DNA of 64,000 nt, from NCBI GenBank assembly GCA_026874595.1, contig JAPPUL010000095.1:1056001-1120000 (forward strand), given 5' to 3'. Positions 26,474 through 38,619 of this stretch are shown here, piece by piece. The position numbers were made by a program, and so were the translations under genes. A model generated the notes under the pieces. It saw nothing but the letters and a program-made list of their open reading frames with translations, was not told the origin of the DNA and made no database searches. This stretch comes from Sipunculus nudus. Lineage: Eukaryota > Annelida > Sipuncula > Golfingiida > Sipunculidae. Position 1 is the stretch's first letter. Each line of letters starts with the position of its first letter.

Positions 26474-28123
26474 ATGAACTCATGGCAAGGGACGGTAACG
26501 GAAGTATGGAGGACAAGTGTTTTGAAAAGTAGATGTAGTAGTATATTGATGTTGGATGATGTGCTGCTTGCACACATAAAAGTGAAAGAGACATTAAATA
26601 AGTATGTAAGTCTTGGGCTTGTAGAGTTCATATCATTTTATAAATATGATAAGATACTAGAGTATGTTTTAGAGCCTATAGTTGAGAATAAAAGAGGCAG
26701 AGCAGATTTAGTTATAGTAAGCAAGAGATTTTATAATCAAGAACTATGTGATAAGCTATTTAATCTTGGGTATGAGTTTGTGGGCAGGTATTCCGGAAAG
26801 ATGGTACTAAGTGGGCGTCGAGCCCGAGATTATGCAAAGCATTATGGGCTTAGCTGGGAGTTAGAAAGAGGAGTAATATTGACTGAAGAGGATGCAAATG
26901 CAGGCAGTCATGAATTTATCGATATAGATTTTCTTAAGTTAGTGCAATCCTTTGCAGAATATAAGGATTTAGCAGTAGAGGGATTAGCTGAAGGATTAGA
27001 AGGAGGGTCCGTAGTAGAGGGATTAGCTGAAGATTTAGCTGAGGGTTTGGGGGAAGCAGCTGTTGTTGATGAAGAAAAGATGCTGGTTGGCCGTAGTGAA
27101 TGTATAGTTAAGATATACAAAAACATAAAAGATGTATCAAAGATGGACTCACCGGTAATAATCTATGGAGAGAGCGGAACAGGGAAAGAGCTCGTGGCCC
27201 AAGCGATACATAAAAGCTCAAAATACAGCAAGGGCCCGTTTGTAGCAATAAACTGCGCAGCAATACCTAAAGACTTACTTGAGAGCGAGCTTTTTGGATA
27301 TACAAAAGGAGCATTTACAGGAGCCTTAAAGAGCAAAAAAGGGTATTTCATAGAGGCAGATGGCGGAACATTATTTCTTGACGAGATAGGAGATTTAGAT
27401 TTAAGCCTACAAGTAAAGCTACTAAGGAGCTTAGAGACGAAAGAAGTGCGTCCACTTGGATGTGACAAGACCTATAAAGTAGACCTAAGGCTAATATCAG
27501 CAACTCATCAAGACCTGCGCACTCATGTGTTACAAGGGCTTTTCCGCGACGATTTATATTTTAGAATAAGTGTATTTAGCATAGAGATACCGCCATTAAG
27601 AGAACGCTCAGAAGACATACCCCTATTGGCAAAACATTTTCTAAGAGAGTTAAATATAAAGTATAAAAATGACAAAATATTTACAAACAATGTAATGAGC
27701 CGTTTATTAGAATATAGCTGGAAAGGGAATGTAAGAGAGCTAAGAAACGTGGTAGAGCGATTATTTAGTTATAGTGAAGGGATTGTAATAGACTACGTAC
27801 CTGAGGAAGTGTTCCAGTTTAATTTAAAGCCAAAAGGAGAGGGTAAAGGAGAGCATAGAGGGGATGAAGGAGGAGATAAGGTAGAATCAGATAGTCGTCT
27901 TATGGAGCATTTGTTTTACGGTGATGTAGAGGGAAAGACTATAGAGCCAAACACGCTAGCGGAGATAGAATGTAAATATATAAGCCTAGCGTTAAACAGT
28001 ACAAAAAGCATAAGTGAGAGTGCCAGAAAGCTTGGAATAAGCCGGGACACATTGTATAGGAAGATGAAGAGATATAAGATACCACAATCTCTTTATAGGA
28101 ATGGACATAATCTATCTAATTGA
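26474..28123 (+). CDS. Sigma-54-dependent transcriptional activator
   Basis: 549 residues. A 170-residue N-terminal sensor-like region of unknown type is followed by a Glu/Gly/Leu low-complexity linker (EGLAEGLEGG, EGLAEDLAEGLGEA). The AAA+ domain has Walker A GESGTGKE, the sigma-54 contact GAFTGA, Walker B GTLFLDEIGDL and the second region RDDLYFRISVFSIEIPPLRER. A Gly/Lys-rich segment and a Fis-type HTH (SISESARKLGISRDTLYRKM) follow. It activates RpoN promoters. The start codon is uncertain: AAGGA abuts this ATG, so an internal start near residue 26 is possible. Likely targets were not identified. Confidence 0.92.
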   Translation: MNSWQGTVTEVWRTSVLKSRCSSILMLDDVLLAHIKVKETLNKYVSLGLVEFISFYKYDKILEYVLEPIVENKRGRADLVIVSKRFYNQELCDKLFNLGYEFVGRYSGKMVLSGRRARDYAKHYGLSWELERGVILTEEDANAGSHEFIDIDFLKLVQSFAEYKDLAVEGLAEGLEGGSVVEGLAEDLAEGLGEAAVVDEEKMLVGRSECIVKIYKNIKDVSKMDSPVIIYGESGTGKELVAQAIHKSSKYSKGPFVAINCAAIPKDLLESELFGYTKGAFTGALKSKKGYFIEADGGTLFLDEIGDLDLSLQVKLLRSLETKEVRPLGCDKTYKVDLRLISATHQDLRTHVLQGLFRDDLYFRISVFSIEIPPLRERSEDIPLLAKHFLRELNIKYKNDKIFTNNVMSRLLEYSWKGNVRELRNVVERLFSYSEGIVIDYVPEEVFQFNLKPKGEGKGEHRGDEGGDKVESDSRLMEHLFYGDVEGKTIEPNTLAEIECKYISLALNSTKSISESARKLGISRDTLYRKMKRYKIPQSLYRNGHNLSN

Positions 28124-28371
28124 CAGGCGATAGATTATTTATTAGGTGTAGAAGAGCTAATAATTAGCAGGATAAGAACCTGTTGAGCTCATAATAGACT
28201 TTCCGCAAGTCCCAAAACATCAACATTTTCAATACAAAAGACAAAGTGGTCAATATTTTATATATTGATATATTCTAAATCATATATTCTAAATAAATGT
28301 TCAAATGCCAAAGCAAGTCAATATCGGGTAAATTATATCATTAAATATATAAAGATTAGAACAATATAAAG

Positions 28372-29568
28372 ATGCGGGAAAACACAAAGATATATTTAAA
28401 GCTGGTAAACTTCAATCAATTCGCCTTTATGGGAATATTCTTTAAGTTTTTTGGACTTTATCTAAAGGGCGAGGGACTGTCTGATTCTGAGATAGGGATG
28501 ATTTATATGCTTGCACCCCTAACGCATATTGTGGTAACCTTGTTTTTCGGATATATATCTAATCGCTTTCAGCTTGAGGAGAAGCTATTAAAGCTACTTT
28601 TGTTTGCAAGTTTTGCAACGTCGCTAATTTATTTTTATGTAGGAGATATATTTGTAGACCTATTTTTCGGCTTTGTAATAAGTACAATACTATTTTCGAT
28701 AGTCCGCTCTCCGGTACTTGCGATGCTAGACAGCACAAGCCTTGCCTATATAAAGATACACGGTGGAGAATATAGTAAGATAAGGATGTGGGGTTCTGTC
28801 GGGTTTATATTTTCTGTTATGCTTATAGGCCTGCTTAGGGAGCAATACCCAGCTTTAGAAAAGCTAACATTATACGGGATAAGTTTCTTTTTACTATTAG
28901 CCTATCTTAGTGCCTTAAAGATAGGCTCAAAGAAGCGAGAAGATAAAAACCTAAGGCTAAAAGAAGTTTTGGAGGTATTTCGTAAAAACAAGCTACTGTA
29001 CTGGTTTTTTCTAATGCTCTTATTACATATAATAAGCACAGCAGCCTATCATATATTTTTTGGATTATATTTGCTAGATGAAAGTAAAGGGCTTGGTTTT
29101 CCAAGTAGTTATCTTGGCTATATGACCTTCATAGCAGTATTCTCGGAGATAATATTTTTTAGATATAGCACAAAGTTAGAAAGGCTATTAAGTAACGAGA
29201 AACTGCTTTCGCTAATCTTTCTGCTAAGCGCATTTAGGTGGTTAATTTATTACGAAACAAAAGATATACTATATATAATATTAGCGCAGCTAATACACAG
29301 TTTGACATGGGGAGGCTTTTTCTTATTATCGTTAAAGAAAGTAGAAAGTTATTTTAAAGGACGACTTAGAACGAGCGGAATAAGCTTATTATATGTTATA
29401 GCATTTGGGATTGGGAATACACTTGGTTTTTTGTTATGGGGCAAGATAAGTGAAAAAGCATTAAGGTATGGGGATATATTTTTTTATTGTACAGTTATTT
29501 CTTTACTTGTCTTCCTAATATCGGTATTATTGGGTATAGCCGAGAAACGCTCGACAAAGAATAAATGA
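28372..29568 (+). CDS. MFS transporter, MFS_1-like (HcaT/LacY-type) family
   Basis: 398 residues, about twelve hydrophobic helices. Seen: YSKIRMWGSVGFIFSVM, the signature region of the MFS_1_like (3-phenylpropionate / nucleoside:H+ symporter) group, and the N-terminal FFKFFGLYLKGEGLSDSEIG. Proton-driven solute uptake is the family role; the substrate is unknown. It is translationally coupled to the CorC-type gene through an ATGA overlap. Confidence 0.88.
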   Translation: MRENTKIYLKLVNFNQFAFMGIFFKFFGLYLKGEGLSDSEIGMIYMLAPLTHIVVTLFFGYISNRFQLEEKLLKLLLFASFATSLIYFYVGDIFVDLFFGFVISTILFSIVRSPVLAMLDSTSLAYIKIHGGEYSKIRMWGSVGFIFSVMLIGLLREQYPALEKLTLYGISFFLLLAYLSALKIGSKKREDKNLRLKEVLEVFRKNKLLYWFFLMLLLHIISTAAYHIFFGLYLLDESKGLGFPSSYLGYMTFIAVFSEIIFFRYSTKLERLLSNEKLLSLIFLLSAFRWLIYYETKDILYIILAQLIHSLTWGGFFLLSLKKVESYFKGRLRTSGISLLYVIAFGIGNTLGFLLWGKISEKALRYGDIFFYCTVISLLVFLISVLLGIAEKRSTKNK

Positions 29569-30902
29569 TATTATTAATAATAGCTATATCGATAGTAACA
29601 GTGTTCTCAGCATTGTGTTCATTGGTGGAGGCGGCATTATTTGCTATACCAAAAAATCGAGTTAGTGCATGGTTACTAAAAGATAAAAACAATAAGTCAA
29701 TAAAGTCGTTATATAAAATAAAAAGCTCTATGCAAAGACCTATAGCAAGCATTGTAATCTTAAACAATGTATCAAATATAGGTGGGTCAATTATAATAGG
29801 CGGTATAATAGGTAATATGTTCAATGAGCTTTGGATAGGCATAGCTTCTGGGGTATTTACATTATACGTTATAATATTTTCTGAAATAATACCAAAAACC
29901 TTGGGCGAGAAATATGCTGATATAGTCTCTGTAAAGTCGGCACGAGCAATAACCGCTATAACAAAAATACTTACACCTATATTGATATTGATATCCTTTT
30001 TCACACGACCCTTTTATAAGGGGGCTCGAGATACAAAGATAACAGAAGAGGAGATAAAGGTACTTGCGAATCTTGGCAAAGAACAAGGTGTATTAGAAAA
30101 GCATGAGGAGGAATTAATCCAAAAGGCATTAAGGCTTAATGACATTAAAGTGCGTGATATAATGACGCCAAGAATTAGCATGATACGAATAGATGGCCAA
30201 CTTACGTTAAAAGAAGCGAAAAAGACAATCTTGAATGAGCAATATTCCCGTATCCCAATCTATAAAAAGAATATAGACACAGTAGAAGGTTTATTATATA
30301 AATCAGATGCACTGCACGCAATAATAAGAGAAGATTTAGATATCAAGTTATCAAGTCTATCACGAGAGGTGCTTTTTGTGCCAGAGAATAAGACAATAGA
30401 CAAGCTTATGGAAAAACTTCGTATAACCCAAACGCATACAGCAATAGTGGTGGATGAGTATGGTGGGACGGCAGGACTTGTTACACTTGAGGATATATTA
30501 GAAGAGCTTGTAGGAGACATAGCAAGTGAAGATGGAGAAGATAAAGACGATGAAGGCAAAGAGATTATAGAAGTTGTAAAAGAAAGGGATGAGATAATAG
30601 TTACAGGACGAATAACAATCGATGAGCTTATGAAGTATTTTGGAATGGAGTTAAAGTTTGATTATCCCAAACATTCAACAATAAGCAAAGTACTGCTTGA
30701 GAAATTAAAGAGATTCCCAAACGATGGAGAAGAGATAAAACTCGGAAGGCTTTTATGCAAGGTTGAGGAGCTTAGTGCGAAACGGATAGAGCAGGTAAGG
30801 CTAAAGAGTGTTTCAGGAGCGGACAAACGTGGAGGGCAGAAGGAAGATGATGGACAAAAGCAAGTAGGAGGGGAGGGTAAGGAGGTAAGGAGGGGAGGGT
30901 AA
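29565..30902 (+). CDS. CorC/HlyC-type membrane protein (DUF21 + CBS pair + CorC_HlyC domain)
   Basis: 445 residues. A DUF21 membrane domain (about 1-135), a CBS pair (about 195-325, with VRDIMTPRISMIRIDG and HTAIVVDEYGGTAGLVTLEDILEELVGDI) and a C-terminal CorC_HlyC domain (about 335-415). Family knowledge: these are linked to divalent-cation (Mg2+/Co2+) efflux or regulation; the old name hemolysin C does not imply a toxin. The C-terminal end is Gly/Lys/Gln/Arg-rich (GGEGKEVRRGG), another low-complexity tail. Start overlaps the MFS stop. Confidence 0.93.
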   Translation: MILLIIAISIVTVFSALCSLVEAALFAIPKNRVSAWLLKDKNNKSIKSLYKIKSSMQRPIASIVILNNVSNIGGSIIIGGIIGNMFNELWIGIASGVFTLYVIIFSEIIPKTLGEKYADIVSVKSARAITAITKILTPILILISFFTRPFYKGARDTKITEEEIKVLANLGKEQGVLEKHEEELIQKALRLNDIKVRDIMTPRISMIRIDGQLTLKEAKKTILNEQYSRIPIYKKNIDTVEGLLYKSDALHAIIREDLDIKLSSLSREVLFVPENKTIDKLMEKLRITQTHTAIVVDEYGGTAGLVTLEDILEELVGDIASEDGEDKDDEGKEIIEVVKERDEIIVTGRITIDELMKYFGMELKFDYPKHSTISKVLLEKLKRFPNDGEEIKLGRLLCKVEELSAKRIEQVRLKSVSGADKRGGQKEDDGQKQVGGEGKEVRRGG

Positions 30903-30922
30903 GGAGGAGAAGGAGAGTCAAT

Positions 30923-30995
30923 AGAGGGGGGAGTAAGGGGGAGTAATAGAGAGGGGAGTAAGGGGGAGTAATAGAGAGGGGAGTAAGAATAGACT
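30923..30995 (+). repeat. G-run-rich 25-nt tandem array upstream of ilvD
   Basis: Two full copies (the first two bases longer) and one partial copy of a 25-nt unit made of gaggggagtaa followed by gggggagtaataga. The array has five runs of at least four G on the plus strand, separated by 5-12 bases. It lies 60 bases before the ilvD start, in its leader or promoter region. The DNA or RNA could form a G-quadruplex. Confidence 0.8.
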
Positions 30996-31054
30996 AAAAA
31001 GCTGCTTAGAGTAAGAAGTTGGCAAATAAAATAAAATAGACAGAGGAAAATAAG

Positions 31055-32719
31055 ATGAGGAGTGACACAATAAAGAAAGGGTATACAAGGGCGCCGCACA
31101 GGAGTTTGTTAAAGGCGTGCGGACTAAGTGATAATGATTTCAGCAAACCGTTCATAGCGGTAGTAAATTCGCATATAGATATAATACCGGGACACGTACA
31201 TTTGAAGGAATATGGTCAGATAGCAAAGGAAGTCATAAGGGAGAGCGGGGGCGTACCATTTGAGTTTAATACGATAGGAGTAGATGATGGCATAGCGATG
31301 GGCCATAGCGGGATGAGGTATTCATTACCGAGTCGTGAGATAATAGCAGACAGCGTGGAGGCGGTAATAGAGGCACATAAGTTTGACGGTATGATATGCC
31401 TGACAAATTGCGATAAGATAGTGCCTGGGATGTTGATGGCAGCAGTTCGTATAAACATCCCGACAATATTTGTAAGTGGGGGGGCTATGAAGGCGGGACG
31501 GTTATCCGACGGCAGGGCAATAGATCTAAGCACAGTATTTGAGAGCGTGGGACAATATAAGCAGGGCTTAATAGATGAAGCAGAGTTTAAGGAGATAGAG
31601 GATGAAGGATGTCCGACCTGCGGTAGTTGTTCGGGGATGTTCACGGCAAATTCAATGAATTGTCTATGCGAGGCTTTGGGGATAGCGCTGCCTGGCAATG
31701 GGACACATTTAGCATTATCAGAGGGTAGAGGAGGGCTTTTGAAGGAAGGGGCAAAGAAGATAGTAGAGCTAGTGCGAGAGGGGATTAAGACAAAGGATAT
31801 AATAACAAAAGAGTCTCTAGATAACGCCTTTGCACTTGATCTTGCGATGGGCGGGTCAACGAACACAGTACTACACATGCTGGCAATAGCAAACGAAGCG
31901 GGTATAGACTATCCCTTAACTCGACTTAATGAGATATCAGATCGTGTACCAAACTTATGCAAGGTAGCGCCGGCATCAAACTATCATATAGAAGATGTAG
32001 AGATGGCGGGAGGAGTCAGTGCGATTTTGAAAGAGCTTGGGAGGGGGGGACTTTTGAACTTAGATAGAAAGACAGTAACCTTAAAGAGTTTAGGAGAAAA
32101 CATAGAAGGATCAAAGATAAAAGATAGTGAAGTAATAAGGCCTCTTGAGAAAGCCTATAGTAAGCAAGGAGGACTTAGCGTATTATTTGGCAATATAGCA
32201 GAGGAGGGAGGGATAGTAAAGACAGCGGCAGTAACAGAAGGTATGAAAAGACATAGAGGGAAGGCGAGGGTATACGATTCACATGACGAAGCAAACGCGG
32301 GGATATTGGGAGGAGAAGTTGTTGCGGGGGATGTAGTAGTAATAAGGTACGAGGGTCCGAAGGGGGGTCCTGGGATGATGGAGATGCTTGCTCCGACATC
32401 GAATATAATGGGGATGGGATTAGGAGAGAGCGTAGCGCTTATAACAGACGGTAGATTTTCGGGGGCAACGCGCGGGGCATGTATAGGACACATATCCCCT
32501 GAGGCAGCAGAAGGAGGGGCGATAGCGTATATAAAGACAGGCGACATTATAAATATAGATTTAATAAGTCGGAAACTAGAGCTTGAGGTAAGCGAGGAGG
32601 AGCTTGCTCGCCGTCGAAAGGAGATGAAGCTAAAGGAGGGAGGAGAAGAGCTCAGAGGATATTTAAAGAGATATAGGCAGCTTGTAACGAGTGGAAGTAA
32701 GGGAGCGGTGCTACGCTAG
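31055..32719 (+). CDS. ilvD: Dihydroxy-acid dehydratase
   Basis: 554 residues. Dehydrates dihydroxy-isovalerate/methylvalerate to the 2-oxo acids in Val, Ile, Leu and pantothenate synthesis, with an Fe-S cluster. Seen: the cluster/metal Cys in NCDKIVPGM and [19 protein letters not shown], and [19 protein letters not shown] and the [10 protein letters not shown] end. Length is normal. It is preceded by a G-rich tandem repeat. No other ilv gene is adjacent. Confidence 0.97.
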   Translation: MRSDTIKKGYTRAPHRSLLKACGLSDNDFSKPFIAVVNSHIDIIPGHVHLKEYGQIAKEVIRESGGVPFEFNTIGVDDGIAMGHSGMRYSLPSREIIADSVEAVIEAHKFDGMICLTNCDKIVPGMLMAAVRINIPTIFVSGGAMKAGRLSDGRAIDLSTVFESVGQYKQGLIDEAEFKEIEDEGCPTCGSCSGMFTANSMNCLCEALGIALPGNGTHLALSEGRGGLLKEGAKKIVELVREGIKTKDIITKESLDNAFALDLAMGGSTNTVLHMLAIANEAGIDYPLTRLNEISDRVPNLCKVAPASNYHIEDVEMAGGVSAILKELGRGGLLNLDRKTVTLKSLGENIEGSKIKDSEVIRPLEKAYSKQGGLSVLFGNIAEEGGIVKTAAVTEGMKRHRGKARVYDSHDEANAGILGGEVVAGDVVVIRYEGPKGGPGMMEMLAPTSNIMGMGLGESVALITDGRFSGATRGACIGHISPEAAEGGAIAYIKTGDIINIDLISRKLELEVSEEELARRRKEMKLKEGGEELRGYLKRYRQLVTSGSKGAVLR

Positions 32720-34740
<2,021 letters not shown>

Positions 34741-34928
34741 TTAAATGTAGGTGAGGGATTTTGATTTGTCAACTACCATCTGCATTCTGGAATTGCATTT
34801 TGGAATTGTAGGAAACTTATTATGAGGGTGGGAAGCTAAATGGAAAACTAGATGAGAAGCTAAATCTTTTAGTCTCCTGCCTGTCATAAAAAAGAATTCC
34901 TATGAAAAGCAGCTACTACATAAAATTC

Positions 34929-35801
34929 TTATATATAATCGTTTATATTGCTCAAAGCCTCTAAGGCACCTTTGGGAATAGATATATGTGGCTTATATAC
35001 ATTAGGTTCTCGAACATTTATCCGTATTAGAGAAGCATTCATTCTAGATGTAATATATTCAGATTGCATGCGAACGGTTGGGACATGGGTTCCAGCTCCA
35101 CACTCAATTAAAACTAATTTGTCTTTTGGCTGGAATGAGCTTAACCATTTATTATATAAATCATATTGTCTTTGCTGACGTTGTGGGTCCCAAGCATAAT
35201 CTCCAAACATAAGTATATTAGGTCTTGCAAGTGATTGGCAGCGGGGACATTCTGGTAGCGGGGGTTTTGCTTCCATAGTGTCTTTATCTATTTGTATATC
35301 AAACGACTTAGGAGCTTCAAATATTTGTTTTCCACACTCGTTTAAGCATTGTAAATGGTGTATGGAACCATGTATTTCAAGAATATTGTCGTTATTAAAG
35401 CCTGCTTTTTGAAAGTGTCCATCAACATTTGACGTGAATATAAAATAGTTTTGACTTTTAGTATTTGTAAAATTTGTGAAACTATGTAAAATATCAAAGC
35501 CTTTATGAGGAGTAGTTTTTTTATATAAAGATAATCTGTGTCCATAAAAGCCCCAGGCAAAGGAAGGAGAGTTCGAAAACCATCTAGGGTTTGCCATCTC
35601 CACAAAACTTATCCCTTTATCTTTGTATGGCGGATAAGCTTTCCAAAAACCATTGTCTCCTCGAAAGTCCGGCAGCCCAGAATCAACGCCCATCCCTGCT
35701 CCTGCAAGTATTAAAATGCCGTCTGACTCTTTTATTAGTGATGCGCTCTTCTCATATTTTTCCTTTAAGGAGAGTTCTTCTTCAAGCATTATTTTGCTCA
35801 T
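34929..35801 (-). CDS. Sir2-family NAD-dependent deacylase (sirtuin)
   Basis: 290 residues. Removes acyl groups from lysine (or transfers ADP-ribose) using NAD. Seen: NAD loop GAGMGVDSGLPDFRG near 34-48, TSNVDGHFQKAGF, the catalytic His in EIHGSIHHLQC, zinc Cys pairs CLNECG and CPRC, and LIECGAGTHVPTVR. The order and size match bacterial sirtuins of the SIR2 group with a long insert around the zinc module. It ends 40 bases after the L17 gene on the same strand, so it could be read from the ribosomal transcript. No defence-type partner gene is present. Confidence 0.92.
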   Translation of the reverse strand: MSKIMLEEELSLKEKYEKSASLIKESDGILILAGAGMGVDSGLPDFRGDNGFWKAYPPYKDKGISFVEMANPRWFSNSPSFAWGFYGHRLSLYKKTTPHKGFDILHSFTNFTNTKSQNYFIFTSNVDGHFQKAGFNNDNILEIHGSIHHLQCLNECGKQIFEAPKSFDIQIDKDTMEAKPPLPECPRCQSLARPNILMFGDYAWDPQRQQRQYDLYNKWLSSFQPKDKLVLIECGAGTHVPTVRMQSEYITSRMNASLIRINVREPNVYKPHISIPKGALEALSNINDYI

Positions 35802-35841
35802 CCTGCTTAAGAGGAATAAAGAGTTAAGGGTTTTATTCTAC

Positions 35842-36393
35842 TTAAGTATTTTTGTCTTCTTGCTTATCTTGTTTTTTATCTTTGTCTTGTTTGTCTTGCT
35901 TAGTTTTAGGCTCTTTTTGTTTATTGCTAGTCTCATCCTTTATGGTCTTAGTTTGCGGCTTTGTTGTTTCTTTTGTTGTTTCTTTTGTTTCAAGCCCTTT
36001 TTTAGAACTTGTCTTTTTTGTTTTTGGACTAAGGGGCTCTTCAACGAGTTCAATTATTGCCATTTTGCTATCATCACCAGCTCGGCGTTTACTTAAGCGT
36101 ATTATACGTGTATAGCCACCAGGCCTTTTGGCATATCGAAATGCTATATTTTCAAACAGTTTAACAACGACTTTTCTATCTTTTATTTTGGTTAAGACTT
36201 GGCGTTTGTTATGCAAGTTAACAACCTTAGCCTTTGTTATAATGGGTTCTACATAACGTCTTAATTCTTTAGCTTTAGCTTTTGTCGTTACAATTCTCTC
36301 ATGTTTTAATAGAGAGGTTGCCATATTTGATAGCATTGCCTTCCTATGGGCACTATCTCTTTTTAGTCGGTTTGCTTTTATTTTATGCTTCAT
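35842..36393 (-). CDS. rplQ: Ribosomal protein L17 with Lys-rich C-terminal extension
   Basis: 183 residues, against about 120 in most bacteria. The L17 core runs from MKHKIKANRLKRDSAHRKAML to about residue 118 (IRLSKRRAGDDSKMAIIELVEE). A tail of about 65 residues rich in Lys, Thr, Gln, Asp and Glu (KQDKQDKDKKQDKQEDKN end) follows. Last gene of the ribosomal block, 31 bases after rpoA. Large-subunit protein. The tail is one of five low-complexity additions to ribosomal proteins here. Confidence 0.96.
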   Translation of the reverse strand: MKHKIKANRLKRDSAHRKAMLSNMATSLLKHERIVTTKAKAKELRRYVEPIITKAKVVNLHNKRQVLTKIKDRKVVVKLFENIAFRYAKRPGGYTRIIRLSKRRAGDDSKMAIIELVEEPLSPKTKKTSSKKGLETKETTKETTKPQTKTIKDETSNKQKEPKTKQDKQDKDKKQDKQEDKNT

Positions 36394-36424
36394 AACTTTT
36401 TAATAATCTCTTTTTTAAATCATA

Positions 36425-37471
36425 TTACATTGCTTGTGTATTTGCAGACATCTTTTTGGTAAGATACGCAAGGTGTTTCATTCCGAGCGTCAGTTTATAC
36501 GTTGCAAGCTTAGTTGTTATTTCTACCGTAGATTTTTTACCTAGGTTCTTTATCTTTTGTATCTCATCTTCACTTTTTAAGACCAAATCACGTAGAGTTA
36601 ATATTCCAGCTACACGAAGCGAATTGGATGAGCGTACAGATAGTTCTAGGTCCTCAATTGGTGTATTTAGTATATGGTTTAATTTCTCTTCTTCTGGATT
36701 AGTTTTCTCCTCTTCAAAATGTTCATCAGTCTCATCAAAGTTTATAAAGCATGTAAAATGTTCTTTTAGTATCTTGGAGGCATCAGCTATAGCATCATCT
36801 GGACTTATTGTTCCATCTGTCCAAAGTTCTATATATATTTTGTCATAATCTGTTCTTTGTCCTATCCGTGTATTCTCAACATTATAAGTTACCTTCTCAA
36901 TAGGCGAGAATACTGCATCTATAGGTATCGTGCCAACTACATCTATAGATTCAGGATCTACTCTATCCGACGGTTTGTACCCCCTATTTAGCTCTATCTG
37001 GAGTTCTATAAATATAGATGCATCCTCATTAAAGGTCGCCAGTTTATGCTCAGGATTAAATACCTTGATATTTGTATCTACTTCTAAATCACTTGCCCTA
37101 AGTTCTCCTTCTCCTTTCTTTTCTATAAAGATCGTACGTCTTTCGGCATCATCGAGTAATTTTAAGTAGACCTTTTTTAAATTCTGTATAAAATATATTG
37201 TATCCTCGTATAAACCATATATATTTTCAAACTCATTCGAAAGCAACGCGTTTTTACCTTCTGAGTTTATATATTCAACTCGTATGGCAGTTATCGCATA
37301 CCCTTGGATTGAGGATAACAAGGTTCGCCTTAACGCGTTGGCAAGGGTTATCCCAAACCCCTTCTCAAGCGGACTTACTGTGAATTTAGCATAATTAGGA
37401 TTTAATACATCATGCTCAAAGCTTATCCTATTTGGTTTTTTAAAGTCTTTTAGTAAATTTCTATGTGCCAT
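36425..37471 (-). CDS. rpoA: DNA-directed RNA polymerase subunit alpha
   Basis: 348 residues. Assembly platform of RNA polymerase. N-terminal domain (about 1-250) with EKGFGITLANALRRTLLSSIQGYAITAI and VVGTIPIDAVFSPIEKV; an acidic linker (DETDEHFEEEKTNPEEE); a C-terminal DNA/activator-binding domain with two helix-hairpin-helices (about 270-335). The LSNEFENIYGLYEDT region and the FSPIEKV core look spirochaetal, which is my main support for the phylum. Placed after rpsD in the alpha operon. Confidence 0.97.
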   Translation of the reverse strand: MAHRNLLKDFKKPNRISFEHDVLNPNYAKFTVSPLEKGFGITLANALRRTLLSSIQGYAITAIRVEYINSEGKNALLSNEFENIYGLYEDTIYFIQNLKKVYLKLLDDAERRTIFIEKKGEGELRASDLEVDTNIKVFNPEHKLATFNEDASIFIELQIELNRGYKPSDRVDPESIDVVGTIPIDAVFSPIEKVTYNVENTRIGQRTDYDKIYIELWTDGTISPDDAIADASKILKEHFTCFINFDETDEHFEEEKTNPEEEKLNHILNTPIEDLELSVRSSNSLRVAGILTLRDLVLKSEDEIQKIKNLGKKSTVEITTKLATYKLTLGMKHLAYLTKKMSANTQAM

Positions 37472-37511
37472 CTTTATACACCTAATATTTTGTTTTGCTT
37501 AGTTATTTACT

Positions 37512-38144
37512 TTATTTCTTTGAGTAGAATTCTACCACCAAGTCTTCATTTGCCTGTATGTGTATGTCCTCTCTCGTTGGTTCGGTTAATATCGTCGCTT
37601 TGACCATATCCTCATCTATTTCTATCCAATTTGGTGCAGGACGCTTTGACAAGTTCTTTAAACTGTCTCTTATAACCGTCAAATTTCTACTCTTATCTTT
37701 TGCCTGTATGGTATCACCGGCTGAGACCTGGTATGAGGGAATATTTACTTTTATCCCGTTTACTCTAAAATGTCCATGGTTTATAAGCTGTCTTGCTTGA
37801 TATCGAGACGATGCCAAGTTGCTTGTGTAAACAACATTATCAAGCCGCTTCTCAAGCCCAATTAATAGATTGTCTGCAGCTCGTCCTGCTTTTTTTGATT
37901 CTTTTTTGAACGTTTTATAGAATTGACTTTCTCGAAGTCCGTAGATACGCTTTATTTTTTGTTTTTCACGAAGCTCTAGCCCATAATCTGATACTTTAGC
38001 TGGTCGTCTTCTTGCTCTGAACCCAGGAGGCCCCTTACGCTTTATTACCGCGCATTTTGGCGATAGACATCGTTCTCCTTTCAAAAATAGCTGTACTCCC
38101 TCTCTCCTGCATAACCGACATACTGCGTCATTGTATTTGCCCAT
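37512..38144 (-). CDS. rpsD: Ribosomal protein S4
   Basis: 210 residues. Primary 16S rRNA-binding protein of the small subunit. Zinc-type N-terminal region (CRLCRREG and CLSPKCAVIKR) and the S4 RNA-binding domain (LDNVVYTSNLASSRYQARQLINHGHFRVNG). Lies between rpsK and rpoA, as in spirochaetes and many other bacteria. Length normal. Confidence 0.97.
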   Translation of the reverse strand: MGKYNDAVCRLCRREGVQLFLKGERCLSPKCAVIKRKGPPGFRARRRPAKVSDYGLELREKQKIKRIYGLRESQFYKTFKKESKKAGRAADNLLIGLEKRLDNVVYTSNLASSRYQARQLINHGHFRVNGIKVNIPSYQVSAGDTIQAKDKSRNLTVIRDSLKNLSKRPAPNWIEIDEDMVKATILTEPTREDIHIQANEDLVVEFYSKK

Positions 38145-38190
38145 TATTTAATTTATCCTTATTATATTTTCCTATATTTTCCTATATTTC

Positions 38191-38583
38191 TTATATCCTT
38201 CTTCGCTTTGGAGGTCTACATCCGTTATGAGGGATTGGCGTTACGTCTTTTATTACGGTTATTTTAAGTCCTGCAAACTGCAAAGACCGTATAGCTGACT
38301 CACGACCAACTCCAGGCCCCTTAACCTGTACCTCTAAAGTTCTAAGTCCATGTTCCATAGCTTTCTTTGCACATGTTTCGGCTGTTATTTGAGCTGCAAG
38401 TGGCGTACTCTTGCGAGCTCCTCGGAAATTAAGGCTACCTGCACTTACACTAGATATTGTATTACCGTTTAGGTCTGTTATTGTAACTATTGTGTTGTTG
38501 AAAGTTGCCTGTATATGCGCAATGCCTCTCTCTATGTTCTTTTTCTCTTTTTTCTTTGGTTTTCCTTTCCCTTTAGCTGCCAC
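38191..38583 (-). CDS. rpsK: Ribosomal protein S11
   Basis: 130 residues. Platform protein of the small subunit. Seen: [20 protein letters not shown], the conserved [19 protein letters not shown], and the end [17 protein letters not shown]. Normal length and order (rpsM-rpsK-rpsD-rpoA). Confidence 0.97.
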   Translation of the reverse strand: MAAKGKGKPKKKEKKNIERGIAHIQATFNNTIVTITDLNGNTISSVSAGSLNFRGARKSTPLAAQITAETCAKKAMEHGLRTLEVQVKGPGVGRESAIRSLQFAGLKITVIKDVTPIPHNGCRPPKRRRI

Positions 38584-38619
38584 TTTTGCTCTCCTTAAAA
38601 AAACTAAATAATAGGTCGT

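Noticed and set aside
29565-30902. Hemolysin toxin gene
   Set aside because: Domain layout is DUF21-CBS-CorC_HlyC, a membrane ion-transport type; the hemolysin label is historical.
34929-35801. Sirtuin as part of an anti-phage defence system
   Set aside because: Single-domain sirtuin with no nuclease, TIR, helicase or pore partner next to it; position suggests a housekeeping deacylase.
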